A stretch of DNA of 64,000 nt from Streptomyces sp. NBC_00376 (GCF_036077095.1 NZ_CP107960.1:5890001-5954000); one strand, 5' to 3'. Positions 1 through 8,997 are shown, counted from the stretch's first letter. Numbers and translations are program-made. The notes: generated by a model from the sequence alone, not told the origin.

Positions 1-409
1 GATCGCCGCGGTGCTCGCCGCGGGCGCGGAGGCGGCGCAGCTCGGCACGGCGTTCCTCATCTGCCCCGAGTCCGGGGCGGGCCTGCTGCACAAGCAGGCC
101 CTGACCAACCCGCTGTTCGTACGGACCGCCCTGACCCGGGCGTTCTCCGGCCGCCCGGCCCGCGGCCTGGTCAACCGGTTCATGCGCGAGCACGGCCCGT
201 ACGCCCCCGCCGCCTACCCGCAGGTCCACTATCTGACCGCCGGGCTGCGCAAGGCGGCGGCGAAGGCCGGGGACGCGCAGGGCATGGCCCTGTGGGCGGG
301 GCAGGGACACCGGATGGCACGCGAGCTGCCGGCCGGCCGGCTGGTCAGGCTGCTCGCCGAAGAACTGGACGCCGCACGGACGGCAGTGAGCACAAGGAGT
401 ACGCAGTGA
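1..409 (+). CDS. Nitronate monooxygenase family protein, C-terminal fragment
   Basis: The gene enters from the left edge; the reading frame is open from base 2 and only about the last 135 residues are present. The stretch AAGAEAAQLGTAFLICPES resembles the end of the FMN-binding TIM barrel of nitronate monooxygenase (2-nitropropane dioxygenase), where a Gly-Thr-x-Phe loop holds the FMN phosphate; the family oxidises alkyl nitronates. The tail is the usual helical region of the family. Its stop codon overlaps the GTG start of rsmE by four bases (GTGA), so the two are probably translationally coupled. The N-terminal half, including the catalytic region, cannot be judged. Confidence 0.8.
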   Translation, partial: IAAVLAAGAEAAQLGTAFLICPESGAGLLHKQALTNPLFVRTALTRAFSGRPARGLVNRFMREHGPYAPAAYPQVHYLTAGLRKAAAKAGDAQGMALWAGQGHRMARELPAGRLVRLLAEELDAARTAVSTRSTQ

Positions 410-1152
410 CCGCACCGGTCTTCGTCGTCGAACAGGTCCCCGGCGGACCCGAGTTCGTCCTGGAGGGGCCCGAGGGCCGGCACGCCGTGTCGGTCAAGCG
501 GCTGCACGCCGGTGAGGACGTCGTACTCACCGACGGGCGCGGCCACTGGGCGGAAGGCGTCGTCCTGGCCGCCGAGGGCAAGGACCGGCTCGTCCTCACC
601 GGTCTGACCGGGGTCCGGGAGGAGCCCCCGCCCGTTTCCCGCATCACCGTCGTCCAGGCCCTGCCCAAGGGTGACCGGGGCGAGGTCGCCGTGGAGACGA
701 TGACGGAGACCGGGGCCGACGCGATCGTGCCCTGGCAGGCGTCGCGCTGCATCACGCAGTGGAAGGGCGACCGCGGCCTCAAGTCCCTCGCGAAATGGCG
801 CAACACCGCCCGGGAGGCGGGCAAGCAGTCCCGCCGGGTGCGCTTCCCCGAGGTGGCCGACGCGATGACGACCAAGCAGGTCGCCGCGCTGCTGGCCGCG
901 GCGGACTTCGCCGCCGTCCTGCACGAGGACCGGGAGCACGACAGCGAACCGCTGGCCACCGTCCCGCTCCCCGAACAGGGCGAGATCGTGCTCGTCGTGG
1001 GTCCCGAGGGCGGGGTGTCGCCGCAGGAACTGGCGGCGTTCGCCGCGGCGGGTGCCAGGACCTGCCGGCTCGGCGCGAGCGTGCTGCGCACCTCCACGGC
1101 GGGCACGGCGGCGACCGCTCTGCTGCTGGGGCGCACCGGCCGCTGGTCGTGA
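406..1152 (+). CDS. rsmE: 16S rRNA (uracil-1498-N3)-methyltransferase RsmE
   Basis: A 248-residue SPOUT-class RNA methyltransferase. The N-terminal PUA-like part (about 1-75) is followed by the trefoil-knot domain with the SAM-binding signature VGPEGGVSPQE and the closing segment LGASVLRTSTAGTAA. Known family members methylate N3 of U1498 in 16S rRNA of the 30S subunit, at the decoding site. The frame is open further upstream, but the GTG at 406 is chosen because it overlaps the preceding stop (GTGA) and gives the normal family length. In many actinobacteria rsmE lies just after the dnaJ region, which fits the left edge of this window. Confidence 0.93.
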   Translation: MTAPVFVVEQVPGGPEFVLEGPEGRHAVSVKRLHAGEDVVLTDGRGHWAEGVVLAAEGKDRLVLTGLTGVREEPPPVSRITVVQALPKGDRGEVAVETMTETGADAIVPWQASRCITQWKGDRGLKSLAKWRNTAREAGKQSRRVRFPEVADAMTTKQVAALLAAADFAAVLHEDREHDSEPLATVPLPEQGEIVLVVGPEGGVSPQELAAFAAAGARTCRLGASVLRTSTAGTAATALLLGRTGRWS

Positions 1153-1214
1153 GGCCGGCGCGAGCTCCGTCGTGAGGCCGCAGCACGCCCCGTCGTGAGC
1201 CTGCCGCGCGCCCC
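1146..1214. repeat. 23-bp tandem repeat spanning the rsmE stop codon
   Basis: Three units with an exact 23-base period start at 1146, 1169 and 1192, each opening with GTCGTGAG; a fourth partial unit starts at 1215. The first unit contains the rsmE stop codon, so the repeat duplicates the end of the gene into the spacer. The units share their 5' half and diverge in their 3' half. Confidence 0.75.
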
Positions 1215-1294
1215 GTCGCGTGCGCCGGAGCCGCTCACGGTTTTGGCGGCAAGCCGTCTACCGCTTCGTGAGCGAACGGTGGGAAGCTGCCCGT

Positions 1295-1828
1295 ATGGGG
1301 ACATCAAGGGCATGGGGTCAGGTAAGAGAACGGCGCTTTCTGGCCGCGTCCGCACTCGTGGTCGCGGCGGTCGCGGGAGCTGCCGCCTGTGACCCCCAGG
1401 GCGGATTGAACTCCGCTTCCATCGCCGTGACCACCGACCGGGTCGGCACCGGCGCACTGGAAAGCAACGGGGTCGACGTGCAGTGGCTGAACTGCACCGC
1501 CGGTGTCGACGGGTACCTGGCCGGGGGCGTACAACCCTCCGCGTCCGCGCGCCGGATCGCGAACGTCGACTGCACCGGCAAGACCGGGCAGGGCGAGCCC
1601 ATCACCCTCACCGGCAAGGTGACCCAGGAGCTCGGTGGGCGCTGCGTGCGCGGGGACCTGACCGCGAAGACCGGCGGGAAGGCCGTTTTCCGGGCGGATG
1701 TGCTCGGCAACTGCGACGCCGTCCCGTCGACCGCCGCGGTGAATCCGCCGCCGGCCGGCGGCGGCCAGGGCCTCCGGCCGGTGGTCACCGTCACGGTGAC
1801 GGTGACCGAGACACCCATGGGCAAGTGA
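1295..1828 (+). CDS. Small secreted protein, probable lipoprotein, unknown function
   Basis: A 177-residue protein starting at ATG 1295, with a GGGAAG ribosome-binding-like sequence just upstream. An arginine-rich start (RERR) leads into a hydrophobic segment, LAASALVVAAVAGAAACD, whose last part resembles a lipobox, although position -3 is Ala rather than Leu/Val, so lipidation is likely but not certain. The mature part has three further cysteines (LNCTAG, NVDCTG, GRCVRG, plus GNCDA), Gly/Thr-rich beta-like segments, and ends in a VTVTVTVTE tail. No domain is recognised. The tail is encoded by a 25-base near-perfect palindrome listed separately. The gene stands alone between rsmE and the tricorn protease. 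Confidence 0.65.
   Translation: MGTSRAWGQVRERRFLAASALVVAAVAGAAACDPQGGLNSASIAVTTDRVGTGALESNGVDVQWLNCTAGVDGYLAGGVQPSASARRIANVDCTGKTGQGEPITLTGKVTQELGGRCVRGDLTAKTGGKAVFRADVLGNCDAVPSTAAVNPPPAGGGQGLRPVVTVTVTVTETPMGK
1783..1807. repeat. 25-bp near-perfect palindrome in the 3' end of the lipoprotein gene
   Basis: The arms GGTCACCGTCAC (1783-1794) and GTGACGGTGACC (1796-1807) are exact inverted repeats around a single central G. They encode the VTVTVTVT tail, and an mRNA hairpin would form about 20 bases before the stop. It may act as a 3' stabilising or terminating structure, or simply follow from an alternating Val-Thr tail at high GC. Confidence 0.6.
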
Positions 1829-1895
1829 ACCGGCCCGCCCCGCGGCGGCCCGTCGAACTCCGGCCAACCCGCTTACGCGGAGCGGAACCGCGACC

Positions 1896-1901
1896 TAGGG
1901 T
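1896..1901 (+). promoter_or_regulatory. Candidate -10 element (TAGGGT) for a leaderless tricorn mRNA
   Basis: TAGGGT fits TAnnnT and lies 7 bases before the GTG at 1909, the distance expected when transcription begins at or next to the start codon. No clear -35 is visible. The overlapping AGGG could instead be a ribosome-binding site. Confidence 0.4.
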
Positions 1902-1908
1902 GACCGGT

Positions 1909-4900
1909 GTGACGCAGTCTGCCTACCTCCGATACCCCCATGTCCAGGGCGATTCGATCGCCTTCACCGCCGAGGACGATGTCTGGCTGGCGCCGCTGGA
2001 CGGCGGCCGAGCCTGGCGCGTCTGTGCCGACAACCGGCCGGTCGCCGGCCCCCGGATATCGCCCGACGGAACCCGGATCGCCTGGACGTCCACCAGGGAC
2101 GGGGCCCCCGAGGTGCACATCGCACCGGCCGACGGCGGCCCCTCCCAGCGGCTCACCCACTGGGGCGACGCCCGGACCGCCGTGCACGGCTGGACGCCCG
2201 AGGGCGAGGTGCTGGTCGTCAGCGCCCAGGGGCAGGCCTCGTTCCGGCGCACCTGGGCCAGGGCCGTGCCGGTCGACGGCGGACCCGCCCGGACCCTGCC
2301 GTACGGGCCGGTCGGCTCGCTCGCGTACGGGCCCGGCGGCCGGGTACTGCTGCTCTCGGTCACCATGGGGCGCGAGGCCGCCGCCTGGAAGCGCTACCGG
2401 GGCGGCACGGCGGGCAAGCTGTGGATCGAGCAGGAGTCCCCGGCGGACGGCCCTGCGGAGTTCGTACGGCTCCACGCCGACCTCGACGGGAACATCGAAT
2501 GCCCGATGTGGGTGGGCGAGCGCGTCGCCTTCCTCTCCGACCACGAAGGCGTCGGCGCGCTCTACTCCTCGCTCCCCGACGGCTCCGATCTGCGCCGCCA
2601 CACCGGCATCGAGGGCTTCTACGCCCGCCACGCGTCCACCGACGGCACCCGCGTCGTCTACGCCTCGGCCGGTGAACTCTGGCTGCTGGACGGCCTGGAG
2701 GGCGACGGGCCCCGCCGCATCGACATCCGGCTCGGCGGTCAGCGCGCCGACCTCCAGCCGCACCCCGTGCACGCCGGCAGCCATCTCGACTCCGCGTCCC
2801 CGGACCGCACCGGCCGCGGCAGCGCCGTCGGGACGCGCGGCGCCGTCCACTGGGTCACCCACAGCGAGGGCCCGGCCCGCGCGCTCGCCGTCGAACCGGG
2901 CGTACGCGCCAGACTGCCCCGCGCCTTCCAGGCCGACGGCGACCAGCACGTCGTCTGGGTCACCGACGCCGAGGGCGACGACGCCCTGGAGTGCGCACCC
3001 GCCACCGGAACCGCCCCCGGCGCCGTACCGCGCCGCCTCGCCGCAGGCCGTATCGGCCGGGTCCTCGAACTGGCCCCGGCCCCCGACGGCAGCCGGTTCG
3101 CCGTCGCCGCGCACGACGGGCGGATCCTGATCGTCGAGCGGGAGAGCGGCGAGGTCCACGAGGTGGACCGCAGCGAGCACGGCGACGCCTCCGGCCTCGT
3201 CTTCTCGCCCGACTCCTCCTGGCTCGCCTGGTCCCACCCCGGGCCCGAGCCGCTCAGCCAGCTCAAGCTCGCCCACCTCGCCGATCTCTCGGTCACCGAG
3301 GCCACCCCGCTGCGCTTCCGGGACTTCTCCCCCGCGTTCACCGGCGACGGCAAGCACCTGGCCTTCCTCTCCGAGCGCTCCTTCGACCCGGTCTACGACG
3401 CCCATGTCTTCGACCTGGCGTTCATCGGCGCCTGCCGCCCGCACCTGCTGACGCTCGCCGCCACCACGCCCTCCCCGTTCGGGCCGCAGCGCCACGGCCG
3501 CCCGACCGAGAAGAGCGGCGGCGAGGGCGACCAGGACAACCCGACCGCGCTCCCCGTCACCCGGATCGACCTCGAAGGGCTCGCCGACCGGATCGTGCCG
3601 CTGCCCGTCGAGGCCGCCAGCTACTCCACGCTGCACGCCGCGAAGGACGGGCTGCTGTGGCTGAGCCACCCGGTGACCGGGGTGCTCGGCACCAGCGGAC
3701 CCACCCCCGACGCCCGGCGGCCCGAGACGGTCCTGGAGCGGTACGACCTGGAGAAGCTGCGCTGCGAGGAACTGGCCTCCGGAGTCAGGGACTTCGCGGT
3801 CAGCGGGGACGGCAAGCGGGTGGCCATGCAGACCCGGGGCAAGCTGCGCGTCGTGCCGTCCGACAGCCGTGTCGCCGCCGATGACGACGACGGCGGCAGC
3901 GACGGCGGCGTCACCGTCGACCTCTCCCGGATCCGGCGGACCCTCGAACCGGCCGCCGAATGGCGCCAGATGTACAACGAGGCCGGGCGCATCATGCGGG
4001 ACAACTACTGGCGCCCCGACATGGGCGGTCTCGACTGGGACGGGGTCCTGGACCGCTACCGCCCGGTGCTGGAGCTGGTCGCCACCCACGACGACCTGAT
4101 GGACCTGCTCTGGGAGGTGCAGGGGGAGCTCGGCACCTCGCACGCCTATGTGCGGCCGTCCGGCGGATGGGGTGACGAATCGACCCGGCAGGGGCTGCTC
4201 GGCGCGGACATCTCCCGTACGGATGAAGGCAGTTGGCGGATCGACCGGGTCCTGCCGTCCGAGACCTCCGACCCGGAGGCCCGCTCCCCGCTCGCCGCGC
4301 CCGGCGTGGCGGTACGCGCCGGGGACGCGATCATCGCCGTCGACGGCCGCCCGGTCGACCCGGTGACCGGGCCCGGACCGCTGCTCATCGGCTCGGCGGA
4401 CAAGCCGGTCGAGCTGACCGTCTCGCCGGTGGACGGCGGCAACGCCCGCCATGTCGTCGTCGTACCGGTCGCCGACGAGGAGGCGCTGCGCTACCACGAC
4501 TGGGTCGCCGACCGGCGGGCCTACGTGCACGAGCGCTCCGGCGGCCGCCTCGGCTACCTCCACGTCCCCGACATGGTCGGCGCGGGCTGGGCGCAGCTCC
4601 ACCGGGACCTGCGGGTCGAGGTGGCCCGCGAGGGGCTGGTCGTGGACGTACGGGAGAACCGCGGCGGCCACACCTCGCAGCTGATCGTGGAGAAGCTCGC
4701 CCGCCGCGTCATCGGCTGGGACCTGCCGCGCGGCAGGCGGCCGTTCAGCTACCCGCTGGACGCGCCGCGCGGTCCCGTGGTCGCCGTGGCCAACGAATTC
4801 TCCGGCTCCGACGGCGACATCGTGAACGCCGCGATCAAGGCGCTGCGCATCGGCCCGGTCGTCGGCACCCGGACCTGGGGCGGCGTGGTCGGCATCGACA

Positions 4901-5145
4901 GCAAGTACCGGCTGGTGGACGGGACTCTGGTCACCCAGCCCAAGTTCGCGTTCTGGTTCGAGGGTTACGGCTGGGGCGTGGAGAACCACGGGGTCGATCC
5001 CGATGTCGAGGTCGTGGTGACACCGCAGGACTATGCGGCGGGGCGGGATCCGCAGTTGGACGAGGCGATCCGGATCGCGCTGGAGTCGCTGGCCGAGACG
5101 CCGGCGAAGCGGGCGCCGGGGCTGCCGGGGCTGCCGGAGGCGTAG
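1909..5145 (+). CDS. tri: Tricorn protease (S41 family self-compartmentalising peptidase)
   Basis: A 1078-residue protein of full family length. The N-terminal half is WD/beta-propeller-like (repeated ISPDGTRIAW and FSPDSSWLAWS blades, about 1-660), followed by a helical core, a PDZ domain (about 770-855, GDAIIAVDGRPVDP) and the S41 catalytic domain. Catalytic residues line up with Thermoplasma tricorn: Ser744-His745 in GTSHAYV, nucleophile Ser967-Asp968 in FSGSDGD, and Glu1025 in GVENHGVDPD. Tricorn degrades oligopeptides produced by the proteasome or Clp in the cytosol; there is no signal peptide. The frame is open upstream, but GTG 1909 follows both AGGG and a TAnnnT hexamer. A second possible GTG lies at 1900. 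Confidence 0.95.
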   Translation: MTQSAYLRYPHVQGDSIAFTAEDDVWLAPLDGGRAWRVCADNRPVAGPRISPDGTRIAWTSTRDGAPEVHIAPADGGPSQRLTHWGDARTAVHGWTPEGEVLVVSAQGQASFRRTWARAVPVDGGPARTLPYGPVGSLAYGPGGRVLLLSVTMGREAAAWKRYRGGTAGKLWIEQESPADGPAEFVRLHADLDGNIECPMWVGERVAFLSDHEGVGALYSSLPDGSDLRRHTGIEGFYARHASTDGTRVVYASAGELWLLDGLEGDGPRRIDIRLGGQRADLQPHPVHAGSHLDSASPDRTGRGSAVGTRGAVHWVTHSEGPARALAVEPGVRARLPRAFQADGDQHVVWVTDAEGDDALECAPATGTAPGAVPRRLAAGRIGRVLELAPAPDGSRFAVAAHDGRILIVERESGEVHEVDRSEHGDASGLVFSPDSSWLAWSHPGPEPLSQLKLAHLADLSVTEATPLRFRDFSPAFTGDGKHLAFLSERSFDPVYDAHVFDLAFIGACRPHLLTLAATTPSPFGPQRHGRPTEKSGGEGDQDNPTALPVTRIDLEGLADRIVPLPVEAASYSTLHAAKDGLLWLSHPVTGVLGTSGPTPDARRPETVLERYDLEKLRCEELASGVRDFAVSGDGKRVAMQTRGKLRVVPSDSRVAADDDDGGSDGGVTVDLSRIRRTLEPAAEWRQMYNEAGRIMRDNYWRPDMGGLDWDGVLDRYRPVLELVATHDDLMDLLWEVQGELGTSHAYVRPSGGWGDESTRQGLLGADISRTDEGSWRIDRVLPSETSDPEARSPLAAPGVAVRAGDAIIAVDGRPVDPVTGPGPLLIGSADKPVELTVSPVDGGNARHVVVVPVADEEALRYHDWVADRRAYVHERSGGRLGYLHVPDMVGAGWAQLHRDLRVEVAREGLVVDVRENRGGHTSQLIVEKLARRVIGWDLPRGRRPFSYPLDAPRGPVVAVANEFSGSDGDIVNAAIKALRIGPVVGTRTWGGVVGIDSKYRLVDGTLVTQPKFAFWFEGYGWGVENHGVDPDVEVVVTPQDYAAGRDPQLDEAIRIALESLAETPAKRAPGLPGLPEA

Positions 5146-5207
5146 GGGGAGCGGGGCGGGGGCGGGGTGCGCCTGCGGGGGCTCGTCGCCCCTGCCCGCC
5201 CCTTCCC

Positions 5208-5300
5208 GCAACCGGGGGCGCTGCCCCCGGAACCCCGCTCCTCGATCGCCGGAGGGGCTGGGTTCCAGGTTCCGGAGGGGCTGGATTGCTGGGCCGATAC
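5208..5300. repeat. Hairpin plus dispersed Streptomyces-type intergenic repeat
   Basis: The hairpin CCGGGGGCGCTGCCCCCGG (about 5213-5231) is followed by CCCCGCTCCTCGATCGCCGG and then two near copies of CCGGAGGGGCTGG (about 5249 and 5272). This block resembles the intergenic repeat family I remember from many Streptomyces genomes (a GC hairpin, then C-T-C-A/G-ATCGCCGG). It probably terminates tricorn transcription. Confidence 0.6.
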
Positions 5301-5340
5301 CATGCCGTAGAACGATCATCACCTAGCGAGGAGCCACCCC

Positions 5341-5700
5341 ATGGCGGGAGAACCGCAGCCCGACTGCCTGTTCTGCAAGATCGTCTCGGGTGAGATCCCG
5401 GCAACCATCGTCCGCGAGACCGAGACCACCGTCGCCTTCCGGGACATCAACCCGCAGGCCCCCACCCACGTACTCGTCATCCCCCGCGTCCACCACCCGG
5501 ACGCCGCCGCGCTCGCCGCCGCCGAGCCGGCCATCGCCGCCGACATACTGCGCGAGGCCGGGCAGGTCGCCGCCGACGAGAAGATCGTGGACACCGGTTA
5601 CCGGGTCGTCTTCAACACCGGCTCCGGCGCCGGCCAGACCGTCTTCCACGCGCACGCCCACGTCCTGGGCGGCCGCGGACTGCAGTGGCCCCCCGGCTAG
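5341..5700 (+). CDS. HIT family (histidine triad, HINT-type) protein
   Basis: A 119-residue protein with the Hint signature CLFCKI near the N terminus (Cys9, Cys12) and the histidine triad HAHAHVLGG (His103, His105, His107) at the C terminus. Relatives hydrolyse nucleoside phosphoramidates and adenylated small molecules; the physiological substrate is usually unknown. The ATG at 5341 has a GAGGAGCC ribosome-binding site at a good distance. The gap to rnz is only 18 bases, so the two are probably co-transcribed. Confidence 0.93.
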   Translation: MAGEPQPDCLFCKIVSGEIPATIVRETETTVAFRDINPQAPTHVLVIPRVHHPDAAALAAAEPAIAADILREAGQVAADEKIVDTGYRVVFNTGSGAGQTVFHAHAHVLGGRGLQWPPG

Positions 5701-5718
5701 AGAGGCCGGTCGCACACC

Positions 5719-6627
5719 GTGTCCGTACGCGAACTCGTGGTCCTCGGCACCGCCAGCCAGGTCCCGACCAGACGCCGCAACCACAACGGCTACCTGCTGC
5801 GCTGGGACGGCGAGGGCATCCTCTTCGACCCCGGTGAGGGCACCCAGCGCCAGATGCTGCGGGCCGGTGTCGCCGCGCACGACATCAACCGGATCTGTGT
5901 CACGCATTTCCACGGCGACCACTCGCTGGGCCTGGCCGGGGTGATCCAGCGGATCAACCTCGACCAGGTCCCGCACCCGGTCACCGCGCACTACCCGGCG
6001 AGCGGGCAGCACTTCTTCGAGCGGCTGCGGTACGCCACCGCCTACCGTGAGTCCGTCGAGCTGACCGAGGCCCCGGTCGCCGCCGACGGTGTGCTCGCCA
6101 CCACCGACACGTACACGCTCAGCACCCACCTGCTCTCGCACCCCGTCGAGTCGTACGGCTACCGGCTCGTCGAGCCCGACGGGCGGCGCATGCTGCCCGC
6201 GAAACTGGCCGAGCACGGCATCAAGGGACCGGACGTCGGCCGGCTCCAGCGCGAGGGCGCCATCGGCGGCGTCACGCTCGACGACGTCTCCGAGCGCAGG
6301 CGCGGCCAGCGGTTCGCGTTCATCATGGACACGAGGCTCTGCGACGGCGTGCAGGTGCTCGCCGAGGGCTGCGACCTGCTGGTCATCGAGTCGACCTTCC
6401 TCGACGAGGACGAACGGCTCGCCACCGACCACGGTCACCTGACCGCCGGCCAGGCGGCCCGGGTGGCCCGGGACGCGGGCGTGCGGCACCTCGTGCTGAC
6501 GCACTTCTCGCAGCGGTACGACGACCCTGCAGCTTTTGTGGCCCAGGCCCGCGCCGCGGGGTTCGAGGGCGAACTGACCGTCGCCCAGGACCTCGACCGC
6601 GTTCCCGTGCCCAGCCGGCACCTCTGA
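5719..6627 (+). CDS. rnz: Ribonuclease Z
   Basis: A 302-residue metallo-beta-lactamase-fold endonuclease. The zinc motif [13 protein letters not shown] supplies His63, His65, Asp67 and His68; further ligands are in [10 protein letters not shown] and [10 protein letters not shown] (C-terminal His). The family cleaves the 3' trailer of tRNA precursors and other structured RNAs. The GTG start at 5719 follows a GAGAGG ribosome-binding site. It sits downstream of the HIT gene and 58 bases before the deaminase gene, probably one operon. Confidence 0.95.
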   Translation: MSVRELVVLGTASQVPTRRRNHNGYLLRWDGEGILFDPGEGTQRQMLRAGVAAHDINRICVTHFHGDHSLGLAGVIQRINLDQVPHPVTAHYPASGQHFFERLRYATAYRESVELTEAPVAADGVLATTDTYTLSTHLLSHPVESYGYRLVEPDGRRMLPAKLAEHGIKGPDVGRLQREGAIGGVTLDDVSERRRGQRFAFIMDTRLCDGVQVLAEGCDLLVIESTFLDEDERLATDHGHLTAGQAARVARDAGVRHLVLTHFSQRYDDPAAFVAQARAAGFEGELTVAQDLDRVPVPSRHL

Positions 6628-6685
6628 ACACAGCAGCAGCAATTCAGCACCACACCAGCACCACCGTCTGTGAGCGTGAAAACCC

Positions 6686-7678
6686 GTGCCCCTCCCCAAA
6701 GCCGAACTCCACCTCCACATCGAAGGCACCCTCGAACCCGAGCTGGCCTTCGCGCTCGCCGCGCGCAACGGCGTGGAGCTGCCGTACGCGGACACCGAAG
6801 AGCTGCGCACCGCCTACCTCTTCGACGACCTGCAGAGCTTCCTCGACCTGTACTACGCGCTGATGGCGGTGCTCCGGACCGAGCGGGACTTCGAGGAACT
6901 CGCCGACGCGTACCTCGCCCGCGCCGCCTCCCAGGGCGTCCGGCACGCGGAGATCTTCTTCGACCCGCAGGCGCACACCGCCCGCGGCGTCCCGATCGGC
7001 ACCGTCGTCGAGGGGCTCGGCCGGGCGCTGGACCGCAGCGAGGAGAGGCACGGCATCTCCACCCGGCTGATCATGTGCTTCCTGCGCGACGAGTCCGCCG
7101 AGTCGGCGATGGAGACCCTGGAGGCGGCGAAGCCGTATCTGCACCGGATCAGCGCGGTCGGCCTGGACTCGGCGGAGGTCGGCCACCCGCCCGTCAAGTT
7201 CCGCGAGGTGTACGAGGCGGCCGCGGCACTCGGACTGCGCAAGGTCGCCCACGCCGGCGAGGAGGGCCCGCCCGAGTACATCCGGGAGGCGCTGGACGTC
7301 CTCGGGGTCGAGCGCATCGACCACGGGCTGCGCTGCATGGAGGACCCGGAGCTGGTGGAGCGGCTGGTCGCGGACCGGGTGCCGCTCACCCTCTGCCCGC
7401 TGTCCAACGTACGGCTGCGCGCCATCGACACCCTGGAGGAGCACCCGCTGCGGGCCATGATGGACGCCGGACTGCTCTGCACGGTGAACTCCGACGACCC
7501 CGCCTACTTCGGCGGATACGTCGGGGACACCTTCCACGCCGTCCACGAGGCGCTCGACCTGGACCAGGAGCGGCTGCGCACCCTGGCCCGCAACTCCTTC
7601 GAGGCGGCCTTCCTCGACCACGACGAGGAGCGCAGGGCGCGCTATCTGTCCGAGGTCGAGGCGTACGCGTTCGACTGA
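6686..7678 (+). CDS. Adenosine/adenine deaminase family protein, probably adenine deaminase type 2
   Basis: A 330-residue amidohydrolase of the ADA fold. Zinc ligands His9 and His11 are in ELHLHIEGT, with a further ligand in VAHAGEEG and the catalytic Asp pair in VNSDDPAYFGG. The substrate-side segment reads GLDSAEVGHPP, matching the adenine deaminase (fungal Aah1 / bacterial type 2) subgroup rather than the GFDLAGDE of true adenosine deaminases, so adenine is the likelier substrate, giving hypoxanthine for purine salvage. The start is GTG 6686; the ribosome-binding site is weak. The last 37 bases overlap the convergent MFS gene. Confidence 0.88.
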   Translation: MPLPKAELHLHIEGTLEPELAFALAARNGVELPYADTEELRTAYLFDDLQSFLDLYYALMAVLRTERDFEELADAYLARAASQGVRHAEIFFDPQAHTARGVPIGTVVEGLGRALDRSEERHGISTRLIMCFLRDESAESAMETLEAAKPYLHRISAVGLDSAEVGHPPVKFREVYEAAAALGLRKVAHAGEEGPPEYIREALDVLGVERIDHGLRCMEDPELVERLVADRVPLTLCPLSNVRLRAIDTLEEHPLRAMMDAGLLCTVNSDDPAYFGGYVGDTFHAVHEALDLDQERLRTLARNSFEAAFLDHDEERRARYLSEVEAYAFD

Positions 7679-8997
7679 CCGGCCACGCCCGCCGGGCCGG
7701 CCGTACGGAACGCGGCCCGGACCGGGCGCCTGCGGCGCACCGGCAGGCTGATCTCCGTGACGGCCTGCTCGGGCGCGCCCAGCTTGGGCACGGCGCCGGG
7801 CACCGCTCCGGTGGTGACGGCGAGCAGCGCGGCAGGGGCGCCGCCCCTGCGGCGCACCGATCCCGGCACCAGCGGACGGCCGCCGGTGTGCAGGGCGACG
7901 GCCGTGACCGGGGCCGCGACCAGCAGCGTGACGGAGCCCAGGATCAGGCCCATGACCGGGTACCCGGCCTGCTCGGACAGGACACTGCCCAGGACCGGCC
8001 CGCAGGCCACCCCGACGGACGAGGCGGAGCCCGCGAGGACCGCCCAGCGGCCGCGTACGTCCAGGGAGGCGGCCAGGCCGATCAGGTACGACAGGACCAC
8101 CGGGTAGACCGTGTTCCAGAGGATCTCGCCGGTCGCGAACTGGCCGAGGTTCCCGGCCGAGGAACTGAGCACGATGCTCGCCGCGATGATCACGGTGCCC
8201 ATGCCGATCGGCACCGCCCGGCCGAGCCGGGCGCCCAGCATCCCGGCGCCCATCACCCCGAGCAGACCCGCACCGAGCGCGGCGGCGAACACCGCGCCGA
8301 TGGTGACCTCGGAGAGCCCGACCTGGGACACCCCGATCCGGCTGCTGACACCCCACAGCGCGTTCTGCGCCATCGACCAGACGAGCATGCCGCCCGCGAG
8401 CACCAGACCGGAACGGCGGTGCGGCAGCCGGCCCGCGACCGGGGCGGCCGGACCGGTGGGCGTGACGCCGCCGAGCCGTGCGGTGGCGGGCCAGACGAGC
8501 AGGGCGACCAGGGCGATCGAGGCGAACGGCAGCCGGTGGCCGCCGCCGAGGTGCGGGATCGTCAGATAGAGGGCGCCCGCCGTCGCGGAGACGCTGAGCA
8601 GTCCGAGCGACGAGGTCCGGTGCGGATCGCGCTGGGCGGCGATGCCCGCGGCGGCCACCGCGGTCGCCGTACCGGAGCCGAGACCGCCGATCATCGCGCC
8701 CATGACCACCAGCGGCACCGACCCGGCCAGGGCGGCGCAGCCGTACCCCACCATGGCCAGCACCAGCCCGATCCGGGCCGGCCGCCGCGGCCCGTACGTC
8801 TCGACCCGGCCCGCCAGCGTGAACCCGGCGGTCGCCGAACTCAGCAGCAGGGCACTGCCGACCAGCCCGGCCTGCGCCGTACTGAGGCCGAGATAGACGG
8901 AGAGCCGCCCGACGATGGTGGGGAGCAGATAGGCGGCGAGGTAACCGGCGGTGAACACGGCGACCAGGGGCCACGCGGCGCGAGGGCGCGAGGACAT
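7642..8997 (-). CDS. MFS transporter, 12-TM type
   Basis: A 451-residue hydrophobic protein with about twelve membrane segments and a loop after TM2-3 reading GRVETYGPRRPARIG, a degenerate form of the MFS motif A. The ATG at 8997 is chosen because AGGA lies 6 bases upstream; another ATG at 9015 has no better site. It overlaps the deaminase gene tail-to-tail. The substrate cannot be inferred. It is divergent from a PfkB kinase gene, and a Crp-type site lies between the two starts, so a sugar or nucleoside-related substrate is conceivable but unproven. Confidence 0.8.
   Translation of the reverse strand: MSSRPRAAWPLVAVFTAGYLAAYLLPTIVGRLSVYLGLSTAQAGLVGSALLLSSATAGFTLAGRVETYGPRRPARIGLVLAMVGYGCAALAGSVPLVVMGAMIGGLGSGTATAVAAAGIAAQRDPHRTSSLGLLSVSATAGALYLTIPHLGGGHRLPFASIALVALLVWPATARLGGVTPTGPAAPVAGRLPHRRSGLVLAGGMLVWSMAQNALWGVSSRIGVSQVGLSEVTIGAVFAAALGAGLLGVMGAGMLGARLGRAVPIGMGTVIIAASIVLSSSAGNLGQFATGEILWNTVYPVVLSYLIGLAASLDVRGRWAVLAGSASSVGVACGPVLGSVLSEQAGYPVMGLILGSVTLLVAAPVTAVALHTGGRPLVPGSVRRRGGAPAALLAVTTGAVPGAVPKLGAPEQAVTEISLPVRRRRPVRAAFRTAGPAGVAGQSNAYASTSDR

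Noticed and set aside
1873-5322. 1149-codon open frame antisense to the tricorn gene
   Set aside because: It mirrors the tricorn codons, has no domain, and its composition is that of an antisense shadow at high GC.
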